Made by a program: the position numbers and the translations under genes. DNA of 64,000 bases from an uncultured Prevotellaceae bacterium. GTDB lineage: Bacteria > Bacteroidota > Bacteroidia > Bacteroidales > Bacteroidaceae. Numbering within the stretch: the stretch's first letter is position 1; every line of letters begins with the position of its first letter. The notes beneath the pieces were generated by a model that ran no database searches, was not told the origin of the DNA, and worked only from the letters and a program-made list of their open reading frames with translations. Below, one piece after another: positions 1 to 8,343 of this stretch. The stretch is from assembly GCA_946402905.1 (NCBI GenBank), contig CAMIYC010000004.1:1-64000 (forward strand). The letters run 5' to 3'.

Positions 1-1000
1 GCTGTTTCATCTCGCCGTCGGCCAGGCTATAGAGCGTGAGGTAGCGCATGGAGAGGTCTTCGGCGGGTGTGAAGGTGATGTGTGCGCTCCCTTCGCGTGG
101 CACCTCGATTTTGAACCAGTCTTTCGTGTCGCAGTTGTCCCAATAGTTGTAGCCGAGGTGGCCGGTGATGGTGTGTCCGCGTCGCAGCAGTCGGGCGTCG
201 GTGTATTCCTCGTTGGGCTCGCCGTCGTCGGCATAGGTGACCGAGGTGGGCGTGAAGTCGTAATGGAGGGTGTAGCCGCCCTGTCCGCCGCCACGATCGA
301 CGCAGAGGTAATAGGTGCCCTTGGCCAGGTCCTTTACGGTGAGGGTGACCTCGTTGGAGCCTATCCAGATGTAGTTGCGCTGTTTCATCTCGCCGTCGGC
401 CAGGCTATAGAGCGTGAGGTAGCTCATGGAGAGGCCTTCGGCGGGTGTGCAGGTGATGTTGGCCGTGCCGTCCTCGGGCACGCTGATGTAGAACCAGTCC
501 TGTGTGTCGCGGTTGTCCCAGTAGTTGTAGCCCAAGTGTCCTGTGGCACTGCCGTTGAAGGGCAGTGGCTTGGCTTGGGCGTATTCGTCGTTGGGCTCGC
601 CGTCGTCGGCATGGGTGTTGTTGGTGGGCGCGAAGTCGTGATGGAGCGAGTAGCCGCCCTGTCCGCCGCCACGATCGACGCAGAGGTAATAGGTGCCCTT
701 GGCCAGGTCCTTTACGGTGAGGGTGACCTCGTTGGAGCCTATCCAGATGTAGTTGCGCTGTTTCATCTCGCCGTCGGCCAGGCTATAGAGCGTGAGGTAG
801 CGCATGGAGAGACCTTCGGCGGGTGTGCAGGTGATGTTGGCCGTGCCGTCGGTGGTCACGACAAAGCTGAACCATCCCTCCTTGTTGTCGTCGGAGAGTT
901 GGCCGCTGAGGGTTTGTCCGCTCTTGATGGATGTTGCGTTTTGCCAAGTGTTGCCTGCCGCATGTGTGAGCATCGGCAGGGTGGTCAGCCACAAGGCCAA
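1..1000. repeat. 378-bp in-frame tandem repeat inside the left-edge gene
   Basis: The same block (starting gctgtttcatctcgcc) recurs at 1, 379 and 757, an exact 378-bp (126-codon) period. The stretch of about 120 bp encoding the YIWIGSNEVTLTV to YYLCVDRGGG part is nearly identical in neighbouring copies, while the linkers have diverged. This indicates recent duplication or gene conversion. Confidence 0.85.
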
Positions 1001-1021
1001 TACGAATAGTCTTGTTCTCAT
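1..1021 (-). CDS. Secreted protein of tandem PPC-like repeats (3' end outside window)
   Basis: The frame opens at an ATG at 1019-1021 and stays open to base 1, so the C-terminus is missing. It begins with a signal peptide (MRTRLFVLALWLTTLPMLTHA). The mature protein is built of near-identical modules of 126 residues, each with a hydrophobic DWF core, a YLTLYSL strand and a YYLCVDRGGGQGGY strand. This layout resembles the bacterial pre-peptidase C-terminal (PPC) beta-sandwich, usually found on secreted enzymes. At least two modules and part of a third are visible, and no catalytic domain is seen. It diverges from the AraC-type gene at 1227. Function is unknown; surface or secreted localisation is inferred from the signal peptide. 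Confidence 0.7.
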   Translation of the reverse strand, partial: MRTRLFVLALWLTTLPMLTHAAGNTWQNATSIKSGQTLSGQLSDDNKEGWFSFVVTTDGTANITCTPAEGLSMRYLTLYSLADGEMKQRNYIWIGSNEVTLTVKDLAKGTYYLCVDRGGGQGGYSLHHDFAPTNNTHADDGEPNDEYAQAKPLPFNGSATGHLGYNYWDNRDTQDWFYISVPEDGTANITCTPAEGLSMSYLTLYSLADGEMKQRNYIWIGSNEVTLTVKDLAKGTYYLCVDRGGGQGGYTLHYDFTPTSVTYADDGEPNEEYTDARLLRRGHTITGHLGYNYWDNCDTKDWFKIEVPREGSAHITFTPAEDLSMRYLTLYSLADGEMKQ

Positions 1022-1191
1022 GGTGTAGTCCTTTTAATTTGTTGTTGATTGTCTAAGTCGCAGTGTTGTCATGTATTCGTAAAGTTACCGTTTGCAAAGT
1101 TATCGTCTGGGCTCAAAAGGGTTGTTGCAAAACTGCAAATCTTTTGCAAAAAGCGTAAAAAGGCGACTTTTATGTGAAAAGCAAAAAAAAT

Positions 1192-1222
1192 TTTGCTTTT
1201 CGCTCGCTTAATCGTACCTTTG
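1192..1222 (+). promoter_or_regulatory. Promoter of the AraC-type regulator
   Basis: TTTG at 1192-1195, a 19-bp spacer and TACCTTTG at 1215-1222 match the Bacteroidota -33/-7 consensus. The -7 box ends only 4 bp before the ATG at 1227, so the message would be essentially leaderless, or translation starts at the Met codon at 1257. Confidence 0.65.
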
Positions 1223-1226
1223 CAGC

Positions 1227-2423
1227 ATGTTGCAATCACTGTTCATCTCACTGCCGATGATTGTGTGCGGGGTCATCACCGTGGAGCTGGCCCTGGAATG
1301 GATGCGGGGTGCCGACCGTGCCACCCGCTGTCTGACAATCTGGGCAGCCACCACCACCTTGCTCTACGGCTGCCACTACATCTATTTCCACCACGCCACA
1401 AGGCTGCTGCCCTGCAGCGACATGGTGTATGTGGCCTGCAACCTCGCCGTCTATCCCCTTTACCTTATTTATATCAGCGAACTGGCCGATACCCGTCCGC
1501 TGCTGTCGCGACAATGGAGCCTTGCCCTGTTACTCTGTCCGGCGGTGATGGGTGGCCTGGCCAGCGGCATCGTCTACGCAATGATGTCGCCCGAAGCGAC
1601 CCGACGATTTATCGACACCTACCTCTACGGCCTTCAGCACCAAGGGCTGCAAGGATGGGCATTGACACAGGCTGTTGTCCACGACACGGCACATGTGATA
1701 TTCTCCGTCGAAGTAGTAGTCACCATGATATGGTGCGCAAAGAAAGTGCGCGACTACGACCGGAAGCTCGACCTGCTCTATGCCGACACCGAGCGTCGCT
1801 CGCTCAGATGGGTGAACGTGGTGCTGGCGGCGCTGCTGGCGGTGTCGCTCCTCTCGCTGGTGGCCAACGGAGTGGGGCGCTCGGCATTTACCTATTCGCC
1901 TTGGGTGGCCCTTCCCTCCCTGGCCTTCACGTCGGTACTCTTCGCCATCGGCTGGCTGGGGATGCACCATCAGCCGGCAGCGCAGGAGATCATGCACGAA
2001 CTGGACCTCAGGACATTAGAGAGCCAACCGGCAGCGAAAGAGGCATTGCCCAAAGAAGACGCCGGCCCAAAGGAAGCCGACCCAGTGCCCCAAGGGAAAG
2101 AGACGCCCCTCATCGCTAAAGCCATCCAGCTGATAGAAGGTCAGCAACTCTACCTGCAATATGACTTGAAACTCGACGACGTGGCCACACTGCTCGGCAC
2201 CAACCGCACCTACCTGATCTATGCCCTCAACGAGGGGAAAGGGATGACCTTCAAGGAGTACGTCAACCGCCTGCGCATCGCCTACGCCAAGAAGCTGATG
2301 GCCGAATCGCCCCACCTCTCGAAAAGCGAGGTGGCTTCACTCAGCGGATACAGCACACCCTCTTCGTTCTACCGAAACTGGAAGAAATACGAGGCCGACG
2401 AAACAAATTATTCGTCCCAATAA
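1227..2423 (+). CDS. Membrane-anchored AraC-family transcriptional regulator (7 TM + HTH)
   Basis: This 398-residue protein starts with about seven hydrophobic segments (roughly residues 1-25, 35-55, 64-86, 97-120, 152-172, 190-212 and 223-245). A charged Pro/Ala/Lys linker follows, and then a C-terminal AraC-type double helix-turn-helix (about 285-390) with the conserved order LDDVATLLGTNRTYL, FKEYVNRLRIAYAKKL and SEVASLSGYSTPSSFYRNWKKY. Such 7-TM AraC proteins are common in Bacteroidota and presumably sense a membrane or periplasmic signal; the signal and target are unknown. It is divergent from the repeat protein on the left, a possible target. The start at 1227 lies unusually close to the promoter; Met11 at 1257 is the alternative. 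Confidence 0.85.
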   Translation: MLQSLFISLPMIVCGVITVELALEWMRGADRATRCLTIWAATTTLLYGCHYIYFHHATRLLPCSDMVYVACNLAVYPLYLIYISELADTRPLLSRQWSLALLLCPAVMGGLASGIVYAMMSPEATRRFIDTYLYGLQHQGLQGWALTQAVVHDTAHVIFSVEVVVTMIWCAKKVRDYDRKLDLLYADTERRSLRWVNVVLAALLAVSLLSLVANGVGRSAFTYSPWVALPSLAFTSVLFAIGWLGMHHQPAAQEIMHELDLRTLESQPAAKEALPKEDAGPKEADPVPQGKETPLIAKAIQLIEGQQLYLQYDLKLDDVATLLGTNRTYLIYALNEGKGMTFKEYVNRLRIAYAKKLMAESPHLSKSEVASLSGYSTPSSFYRNWKKYEADETNYSSQ

Positions 2424-2725
2424 GTGGGTGATTCAAGATTTTTCTCTAAATTTAGGCTGAAGCCCGAAGGTACTCACGGAAAAAGCAAAAAAAATGTTAT
2501 CATCATGTTGTCTATGTTGTTTTGAATAGCAACAAGAATGTTTTTCCTCCTTTTTCCCGCACCTTTAGGTGCTTTTTCCCCCTTTTGTACCTTTTTCCTC
2601 CTTTTTTATCTTTTTCGGCGCACTTCGGAAATGAAAATAAAAATCACTTTTTTATTATGCATTTCACTCAGTTTGCACGATAATATAGGCGGCACTTCGG
2701 AAATAGACTGTACAATATCTTTTTT

Positions 2726-2807
2726 ATCAAGAATTATAGAATTTAAGAATTTTAGTTAGTCAAGTAGTTGCTCTTAAAGAGAATTCTTTAATTCTATAAT
2801 TCTTGAT
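2726..2807. repeat. Inverted repeat, 26-bp arms with a 30-bp loop
   Basis: The left arm (2726-2751, beginning atcaagaattatagaattta) and right arm (2782-2807, ending aattctataattcttgat) are complementary with about one mismatch. The AT-rich stem upstream of aroA could be a terminator, an attenuator or a remnant of a small mobile element. Confidence 0.7.
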
Positions 2808-2874
2808 GTAATCATAGATTAACAACATATTGACAGCCTTCTCGGAAATGAAAATAAAAAATTTTGTTTTTTAT

Positions 2875-2905
2875 TTTGCATTTCACTCAGTTTGCACTAA
2901 ATTTG
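2875..2905 (+). promoter_or_regulatory. Promoter of the aroA-porWX-tsaE operon
   Basis: TTTG at 2875-2878, a 19-bp spacer and TAAATTTG at 2898-2905 match the Bacteroidota consensus. It lies inside the second copy of a local repeat and leaves a leader of about 43 nt before the aroA ATG. Confidence 0.75.
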
Positions 2906-2950
2906 TACAGAAAATAGAGGAAAGAAATAATTGATTGAAGACCCATTGAC

Positions 2951-4207
2951 ATGAAATATATCTTACAAGCCCCCTACCGCCTCAACACGACGGTGAAACT
3001 GCCTGCCTCTAAAAGCATCAGCAACAGGGCACTTATCATACATGCCCTCGAGGGCGGGCACCAATGCCCTGACAACCTGTCAGACTGCGACGACACGAAG
3101 GTGATCATCAGGGCTCTGCAGGAGAATCCCCACGAGATCGACATCATGGCCAGTGGCACCGCCATGAGATTCATGACCGCCTACCTGGCCACCACCGACA
3201 GCGGCGAGCACATCCTCACCGGCACTGAAAGGATGAAGCACAGGCCCATCGGCGTGCTCGTCGACGCGCTGCGGCGCCTCGGGGCAGAGATCGACTATAT
3301 GGGCGAGACCGGATATCCCCCCCTCCGCATCCGCGGGCGCCAACTGGCCGGAGGCTCCATCGAGGTGCCCGGCGACATCAGTTCGCAATTCATCTCCGCC
3401 CTGGTCATCGCCGGTCCGGCAATGACCAACGGCATGGAGCTACGTCTCACCGACGGTGTGATCTCGAGGCCATACATCGACCTCACTCTATGCACCATGC
3501 GCGACTTCGGCGCTGAGGTGGACTGGACCGGCCCCGACACCATCGTGGTGAAGCCCACGCCCTACCGTCAGACCCCCTATATCATCGAGAACGACTGGAG
3601 TGCCGCCTCCTACTGGTATGAGATCCTGGCCTTCAACCACGACAGCGACTCTCACATCCAGTTGGAGGGACTGATGGACGGTTCGCGCCAGGGCGACTCC
3701 GTGGTGCGCTACCTCTTCAGCTTGCTCGGTGTGAAGACCACCTTCCAGACCACGGAGACCGGTGTGCCCACGACAGTGAGTCTGAAGCGTACGCCGGTGA
3801 GAGTGCCCCGCCTGGAATACAGTTTCATCAACCAGCCCGACCTGGCCCAGACCTTTGTCGTGACCTGCGCGCTGCTCAACATCCCCTTCCACTTCAAAGG
3901 GCTCAGTACGCTGCGCATCAAAGAGACCGACCGCATCGAGGCCCTCATCAAAGAGATGCGCAAACTGGGATATATCATCCTGAGCAACGCCGACAACGAC
4001 CTCATCTGGAGCGGCGACCGGTGCACGCCGGATCCACACCCAGTGATTGACACATACGAAGACCACCGCATGGCCATGTCATTCGCCCCGGCGGCCATAT
4101 TCTTCCCCGGGCTGGCCATCAACCATCCACATGTCGTGACCAAGTCATACCCTCTCTTCTGGGAGCATCTGCGACAGGCAGGATATCAGATAGAGGAGAC
4201 CACATGA
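2951..4207 (+). CDS. aroA: 3-phosphoshikimate 1-carboxyvinyltransferase (EPSP synthase)
   Basis: This enzyme joins shikimate-3-phosphate and phosphoenolpyruvate to form EPSP, the sixth step of the cytoplasmic shikimate pathway. The 418-residue protein has the expected signatures: KLPASKSISNRA at 17-28, SGTAMRF in the PEP-binding segment, RIKETDR near 323 and YEDHRMAMSFAPAA near 368. Length and motifs fit a complete enzyme. It is the first gene of a five-gene operon and its stop overlaps the next start as ATGA. Confidence 0.95.
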   Translation: MKYILQAPYRLNTTVKLPASKSISNRALIIHALEGGHQCPDNLSDCDDTKVIIRALQENPHEIDIMASGTAMRFMTAYLATTDSGEHILTGTERMKHRPIGVLVDALRRLGAEIDYMGETGYPPLRIRGRQLAGGSIEVPGDISSQFISALVIAGPAMTNGMELRLTDGVISRPYIDLTLCTMRDFGAEVDWTGPDTIVVKPTPYRQTPYIIENDWSAASYWYEILAFNHDSDSHIQLEGLMDGSRQGDSVVRYLFSLLGVKTTFQTTETGVPTTVSLKRTPVRVPRLEYSFINQPDLAQTFVVTCALLNIPFHFKGLSTLRIKETDRIEALIKEMRKLGYIILSNADNDLIWSGDRCTPDPHPVIDTYEDHRMAMSFAPAAIFFPGLAINHPHVVTKSYPLFWEHLRQAGYQIEETT

Positions 4208-4605
4208 CCATCCTCATCGTATCGCTCCTCGTACTCGGCGTGGCGGTGGCCCTCATCACGCGCCTCTCCAAACACAACGACACACCCATCGCCGTGAAAG
4301 AGACTTGTGCCACCTGCGACGGCAGCAACACCCGCTGCGAGCAGGAATGTATGATGGAGGCGTCGCTCCGGGAGATCGAATATTTCGACGACGAGGAGCT
4401 CGACCGCTTCAAAGGCCGCGACTCCGACGACTATTCCGACGACGAGGCCGAGCAATTCGGAGAAGTGCTCTATACCATGCGCCCTACGGAGGTAAAAGAC
4501 TGGACCAGGAGCCTGACACTGCGCGGCATCAACCTGCCCGACCAGATCAAAGACGAAGTATTCTTGCTGATAGATGAAACATTTACCTCATCGCCAAGGC
4601 AATAA
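4204..4605 (+). CDS. Small membrane-anchored protein of unknown function
   Basis: This 133-residue protein has an N-terminal hydrophobic segment (residues 1-19), then a Cys-rich stretch (CATCDGSNTRCEQECMM, about 36-52) and an acidic region (DDEELDRFKGRDSDDYSDDE). The four cysteines could bind metal or form disulfides; this is inference only. It overlaps aroA by 4 bp, indicating translational coupling, and precedes porW by 33 bp. Its constant company with porW/porX hints at, but does not prove, an envelope role. Confidence 0.75.
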   Translation: MTILIVSLLVLGVAVALITRLSKHNDTPIAVKETCATCDGSNTRCEQECMMEASLREIEYFDDEELDRFKGRDSDDYSDDEAEQFGEVLYTMRPTEVKDWTRSLTLRGINLPDQIKDEVFLLIDETFTSSPRQ

Positions 4606-4638
4606 AACAAGGGGTAAAGGGGTTATTATATCATAAGG

Positions 4639-7600
4639 ATGCATAAACTGAAAACGATAGTCCCCTTCCTGCTGGTGGCCATGATGATGGTCATCACGGC
4701 TTGCTCGTCGCAGAAAAACACGGCGAAAAGCCGCTGGTGGCAGTCGTTCACCGCCAAATACAACACCTACTACAACGGCACGCTGGCCTATATCGACGGT
4801 TCGCTCGAAAAGGAGAAAGGCAACAAAGACAACTACACCGAGATCATCCCCCTCTACACGGTAGGCAACAAAAACAGCCGCACGCTGGGATCGGGCAACT
4901 ACGACAAGGCGATAGAGAAATGCCAGAAAGCCATCAAGCTGCACAGCATCAGCAAGAGGCCCGAATGGACCAAGAACCGCCGCAAGACCGCCCGCGACAT
5001 CGAATGGCTCAACCGCCGCGAATACAACCCCATGATGTGGAAGGCGTGGCTGCTGATGGGCCGCTCGCAGTTTTATAAAGGCTCCTTCGACGAGGCCGCC
5101 GCCACTTTCTCCTATATGAGCCGTCTGTATCAGACCCAGCCCGCCATCTACGGCAAGGCCCGGGCGTGGCTGGCCAAATGCTATATAGAGCAGGAATGGC
5201 TCTACGACGCTGAAGACGTGATACGCAACATGAGCCGCGACTCGCTCGACTGGCGCGCCGTAAAAGAGTGGGACTACACCTACGCCGACTACTACATCCA
5301 CACGGGTGAATATGAGAAGGCAATCCCCTACCTGAAAAAAGTGATCAAGCACGAGATGCGGCGCAAGCAAAAGGCGCGCGAATATTTTCTGCTCGGGCAG
5401 CTGGAGGCCCAGCTGGGTCATCGTGAGCTGGCCTACAAGGCCTATAAGAAAGTGCTCCGCCAGAATCCGCCCTACGAACTGGACTTCAACGCGCGCATCG
5501 CCATGACCGAGGTGATGGCCGCCGGCCACACCAAGCAGACCATCAGCAAACTGAAACGGATGGCCGCTAACGACAACAACAAAGAGTACCTGGACCAGGT
5601 GTATTACGCCCTGGGCAACGTATACATGCTGGAAAAAGACACCCTCAAAGCCATCAGCGCCTATGAGAAAGGCAACAAGGAGTCTACGCGCAGCGGCATA
5701 GAGAAAGGAGTGCTGCTGCTCCGCCTGGGAGACCTCTACTGGGACATGGAGAAATTCGGCGACGCCCAGCGTTGCTACGGCTCTGCCATCGGCATGCTCG
5801 ACAAAGAGCGCAAAGACTATGCCGAGCTGTCACGCCGTTCGCAGATTCTTGACGAGTTGGCCCCGTATACCGATGCCATCCATCTGCAAGACTCGCTGCT
5901 CGAGCTCTCCACCATGCCTGAGAAAGAGCGCAACGAGGCCATAGACCGTGTGATCGAGGCCCTGAAAAAGAAGGAGAAAGAGGAGCGCAAGGCCCGTCAA
6001 GAAGAAGAGGCCCAGCAAGTGGTGGCCCGCAACGGTGCCCAGACCAACCGCAACCAGAACCAGCGCCAGCAGCAACAGCAGCCCAACAACCAGCAGAAGG
6101 GCGAATGGTATTTTTACAACCAGCTGGCCGTATCGCAAGGCAAGAGCACCTTCCAGAAGCTGTGGGGTAAGCGCGAGAACGAGGACAACTGGCAGCGCTC
6201 CAACAAGACCGTGGTGAGCGACCTCAACATGGAGACCCCCGATGAGCTGTCGGAAGCCATCCGCGACTCGCTGGCTGCCGTGGAAGCCGTCGAAGACTCG
6301 CTTGCCACGGTGCAAGACAGTGCGCAGAACGATCCTCACAAACGGGAGTATTACCTGGCGCAAATCCCCTTCGAAGAGGAGCAGAAGGCCGAATGCCACG
6401 CCATCATCAGCGACGGACTGTTTCACTCGGGCATCATTTTCAAAGACAAGCTCGACCACCTGAGGCTCAGCAAGAAACAATTCGACCGGCTCACGACAGA
6501 CTACCCTGACTTTGAGAAGATGGACGAGGTGTACTACCACCTCTTCCTGCTCTACTCCCGCCTGAACGAGACAGCCACCGCCGACTCGTATGTGGCACAA
6601 CTCAAGGAGAAATATCCAGAGAGCCAATGGACCACCATTCTCTCCGACCCCTACTACGCCGAGAACTCCCGATTCGGCACCCATCTCGAAGACTCGCTCT
6701 ATACCGCCACCTACAATGCCTTCAAGGCCGACCGCTACCAGGAGGTATACGGCAACACCACCGTCTCCGAGACCCGTTTCCCACTCGGTGCCAACCGCGA
6801 CAAGTTTGTCTTCATCAGAGGTCTGAGCCGTCTCAACGACAACGATGCCGACGGCTGTTTGGAAGACATGAACTATGTGGTGAAAAACTTCCCCAGCAGC
6901 CGCATCAGCGAGATGGCCGGCATGATCGTCAATGGTGTCAAGGATGGACGACGGTTGCACGGAGGGAAGTTCGACCTCGGCGATGTCTGGAGCCGGCGTT
7001 CGCAGGTGCTGAGCGACAGCGACTCGATTGCCGCACGTCAGTTTGTGGCCGACCGCAACAAGGAGTTCCGATTCATCATCGCCTATCACCCCGACTCACT
7101 CAACGAAAACCAGCTGCTCTTTGAGATGGCGCGGTTCAACTTCACCACCTTCATCGTGAGAAACTTCGACATCGTCATCGAAGATGCCGACGGCCTACGC
7201 CTGATGCAAGTGTCGGGATTCCGCAACTTCGACGAGGCCCATCAATATGCCAAAGAGGTTTTCGCCCAGGAGAAAATCGTCAGGCGTATGCAAAAAGCCC
7301 GGAAGATACTCATCAGCGAAGACAATCTCCAGCTCCTGGGGCGGCAATACAGCTATGACGACTACGACGAGTTCTATATCAAACATTTTGCACCGCTCAA
7401 GGTTGACGACGAAGACCTGCTCTCCGTACCCGCTGAGATCGGCTATGAGAAAGAGCCCAATATCGAGAATACCAACCGGCCGCAGGACGATGCAAACGGC
7501 GGACAGGACGAAGACGGCTTCAACATCAACGCCAGCCCTGACACCCCTGCTGATGACGGTGGTTTCCCAGAGGAAATGGATATTCCTGACAACACAGAAG

Positions 7601-8331
7601 GCACAGAAGGCACGGAAGGCACGGAAGGCACGGATAATCTGGATATACCGGAGAATCTGGATATTCCGGAGAATCCAGTCAACCCAGGTACCCCCAATAG
7701 CCCCGAAAGCCCGGACGAGGATACTTTTGAGATTCCCACAGGAGCAGCAGGCGGCACCGGACTATCCAATGACATCAATATACAGGATGACATCAATGTC
7801 CAGGACGATATTAACGTTCTGGACGATACTAGCGTGCAGGACGATACTAACGTGCAGGATGAGATGCCATCGTCCAATGACAACGACGACTACGACATCA
7901 TCCTGCCGTCAGCGAAAAAGCAACAGACCCCTACGATGAAAAAAGGTGCTGCCGAGACCTCTGCCAGTGTGAAAAAGGATGCATCCGAGTCCTCTGCCAG
8001 TGTGAAAAAAGGCACTGCCGAGTCCTCTGCCAGTGTAAAAAGAGGCACAGACAAGACTTCGTCGGGCGTGAAGGAAGGCCGTCCTCACCGCCTGGTACCT
8101 ACGGAGAAAGTGGACAAGGCCAAAAAGCAGCCACAAAAACAAGAAAAGAAGCCTGCCACACCCACTCAGCCGACCAAAGACGACGGGATAGAACTGCCCG
8201 ACTTCAATGACTCCGGCATCTATATCGAAGATGACACTGAGCAAGTGCCTGCACAGCCGACCAAGAAGAAGAAAGACGAAAAAGAGCTTTACGATCTCGA
8301 AGATGAATATTATGAACTCGACGGTTTTTAA
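4639..8331 (+). CDS. porW: Type IX secretion lipoprotein PorW/SprE, with a long repetitive tail
   Basis: A 1230-residue lipoprotein whose lipobox ends at Cys22 (MVITACSSQ). The start of the mature protein (WWQSFTAKYNTYYNGTLAYIDG) matches the PorW/SprE N-terminus, and helical TPR-type repeats run through about 140-400 and 590-680. PorW/SprE is needed for type IX secretion and is thought to link trans-envelope parts of the machine. From about residue 940 the chain is acidic and repetitive (TEG x4, NLDIPE x2, DINVQDD-type, SSASVKK-type) and ends in a charged tail, longer than typical SprE. porX follows 12 bp downstream, which supports the call. Confidence 0.85.
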   Translation: MHKLKTIVPFLLVAMMMVITACSSQKNTAKSRWWQSFTAKYNTYYNGTLAYIDGSLEKEKGNKDNYTEIIPLYTVGNKNSRTLGSGNYDKAIEKCQKAIKLHSISKRPEWTKNRRKTARDIEWLNRREYNPMMWKAWLLMGRSQFYKGSFDEAAATFSYMSRLYQTQPAIYGKARAWLAKCYIEQEWLYDAEDVIRNMSRDSLDWRAVKEWDYTYADYYIHTGEYEKAIPYLKKVIKHEMRRKQKAREYFLLGQLEAQLGHRELAYKAYKKVLRQNPPYELDFNARIAMTEVMAAGHTKQTISKLKRMAANDNNKEYLDQVYYALGNVYMLEKDTLKAISAYEKGNKESTRSGIEKGVLLLRLGDLYWDMEKFGDAQRCYGSAIGMLDKERKDYAELSRRSQILDELAPYTDAIHLQDSLLELSTMPEKERNEAIDRVIEALKKKEKEERKARQEEEAQQVVARNGAQTNRNQNQRQQQQQPNNQQKGEWYFYNQLAVSQGKSTFQKLWGKRENEDNWQRSNKTVVSDLNMETPDELSEAIRDSLAAVEAVEDSLATVQDSAQNDPHKREYYLAQIPFEEEQKAECHAIISDGLFHSGIIFKDKLDHLRLSKKQFDRLTTDYPDFEKMDEVYYHLFLLYSRLNETATADSYVAQLKEKYPESQWTTILSDPYYAENSRFGTHLEDSLYTATYNAFKADRYQEVYGNTTVSETRFPLGANRDKFVFIRGLSRLNDNDADGCLEDMNYVVKNFPSSRISEMAGMIVNGVKDGRRLHGGKFDLGDVWSRRSQVLSDSDSIAARQFVADRNKEFRFIIAYHPDSLNENQLLFEMARFNFTTFIVRNFDIVIEDADGLRLMQVSGFRNFDEAHQYAKEVFAQEKIVRRMQKARKILISEDNLQLLGRQYSYDDYDEFYIKHFAPLKVDDEDLLSVPAEIGYEKEPNIENTNRPQDDANGGQDEDGFNINASPDTPADDGGFPEEMDIPDNTEGTEGTEGTEGTDNLDIPENLDIPENPVNPGTPNSPESPDEDTFEIPTGAAGGTGLSNDINIQDDINVQDDINVLDDTSVQDDTNVQDEMPSSNDNDDYDIILPSAKKQQTPTMKKGAAETSASVKKDASESSASVKKGTAESSASVKRGTDKTSSGVKEGRPHRLVPTEKVDKAKKQPQKQEKKPATPTQPTKDDGIELPDFNDSGIYIEDDTEQVPAQPTKKKKDEKELYDLEDEYYELDGF
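7594..7632 (+). repeat. 9-bp coding tandem repeat (Thr-Glu-Gly)4 in porW
   Basis: Four in-frame copies of AC(A/G)GAAGGC start at 7594 and are followed by a fifth partial unit. Further degenerate in-frame repeats follow at about 7640-7680 (NLDIPE), 7775-7860 (xxVQDD) and 7940-8060 (SSASVKK). Such arrays can change length by slippage without breaking the frame. Confidence 0.8.
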
Positions 8332-8343
8332 AAACAATACGAT

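Larger units (their letters stand above)
2424..2950. other. Intergenic region with dispersed promoter-like repeats
   Basis: No gene is supported here. A small hairpin GCACC-ttta-GGTGC plus T5 (2559-2577) may be a weak terminator for the AraC gene. A block running from 'ctcggaaatgaaaataaaaa' to 'gcatttcactcagtttgcac' occurs at about 2624-2681 and again at 2841-2897; only the second copy carries a complete -7 box. A shorter piece (ggcacttcggaaata) is at about 2690. A long inverted repeat lies between the copies. Confidence 0.6.

Noticed and set aside
2538..2759. Small frame of 73 codons in the gap before aroA
   Set aside because: Made of poly-T tracts, repeat sequence and half of an inverted repeat; no ribosome site.
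5830..7089. Long open frame (419 codons) on the minus strand opposite porW
   Set aside because: Antisense to a well-supported gene; the product is Val/Gly-rich shadow sequence with no recognisable motif.
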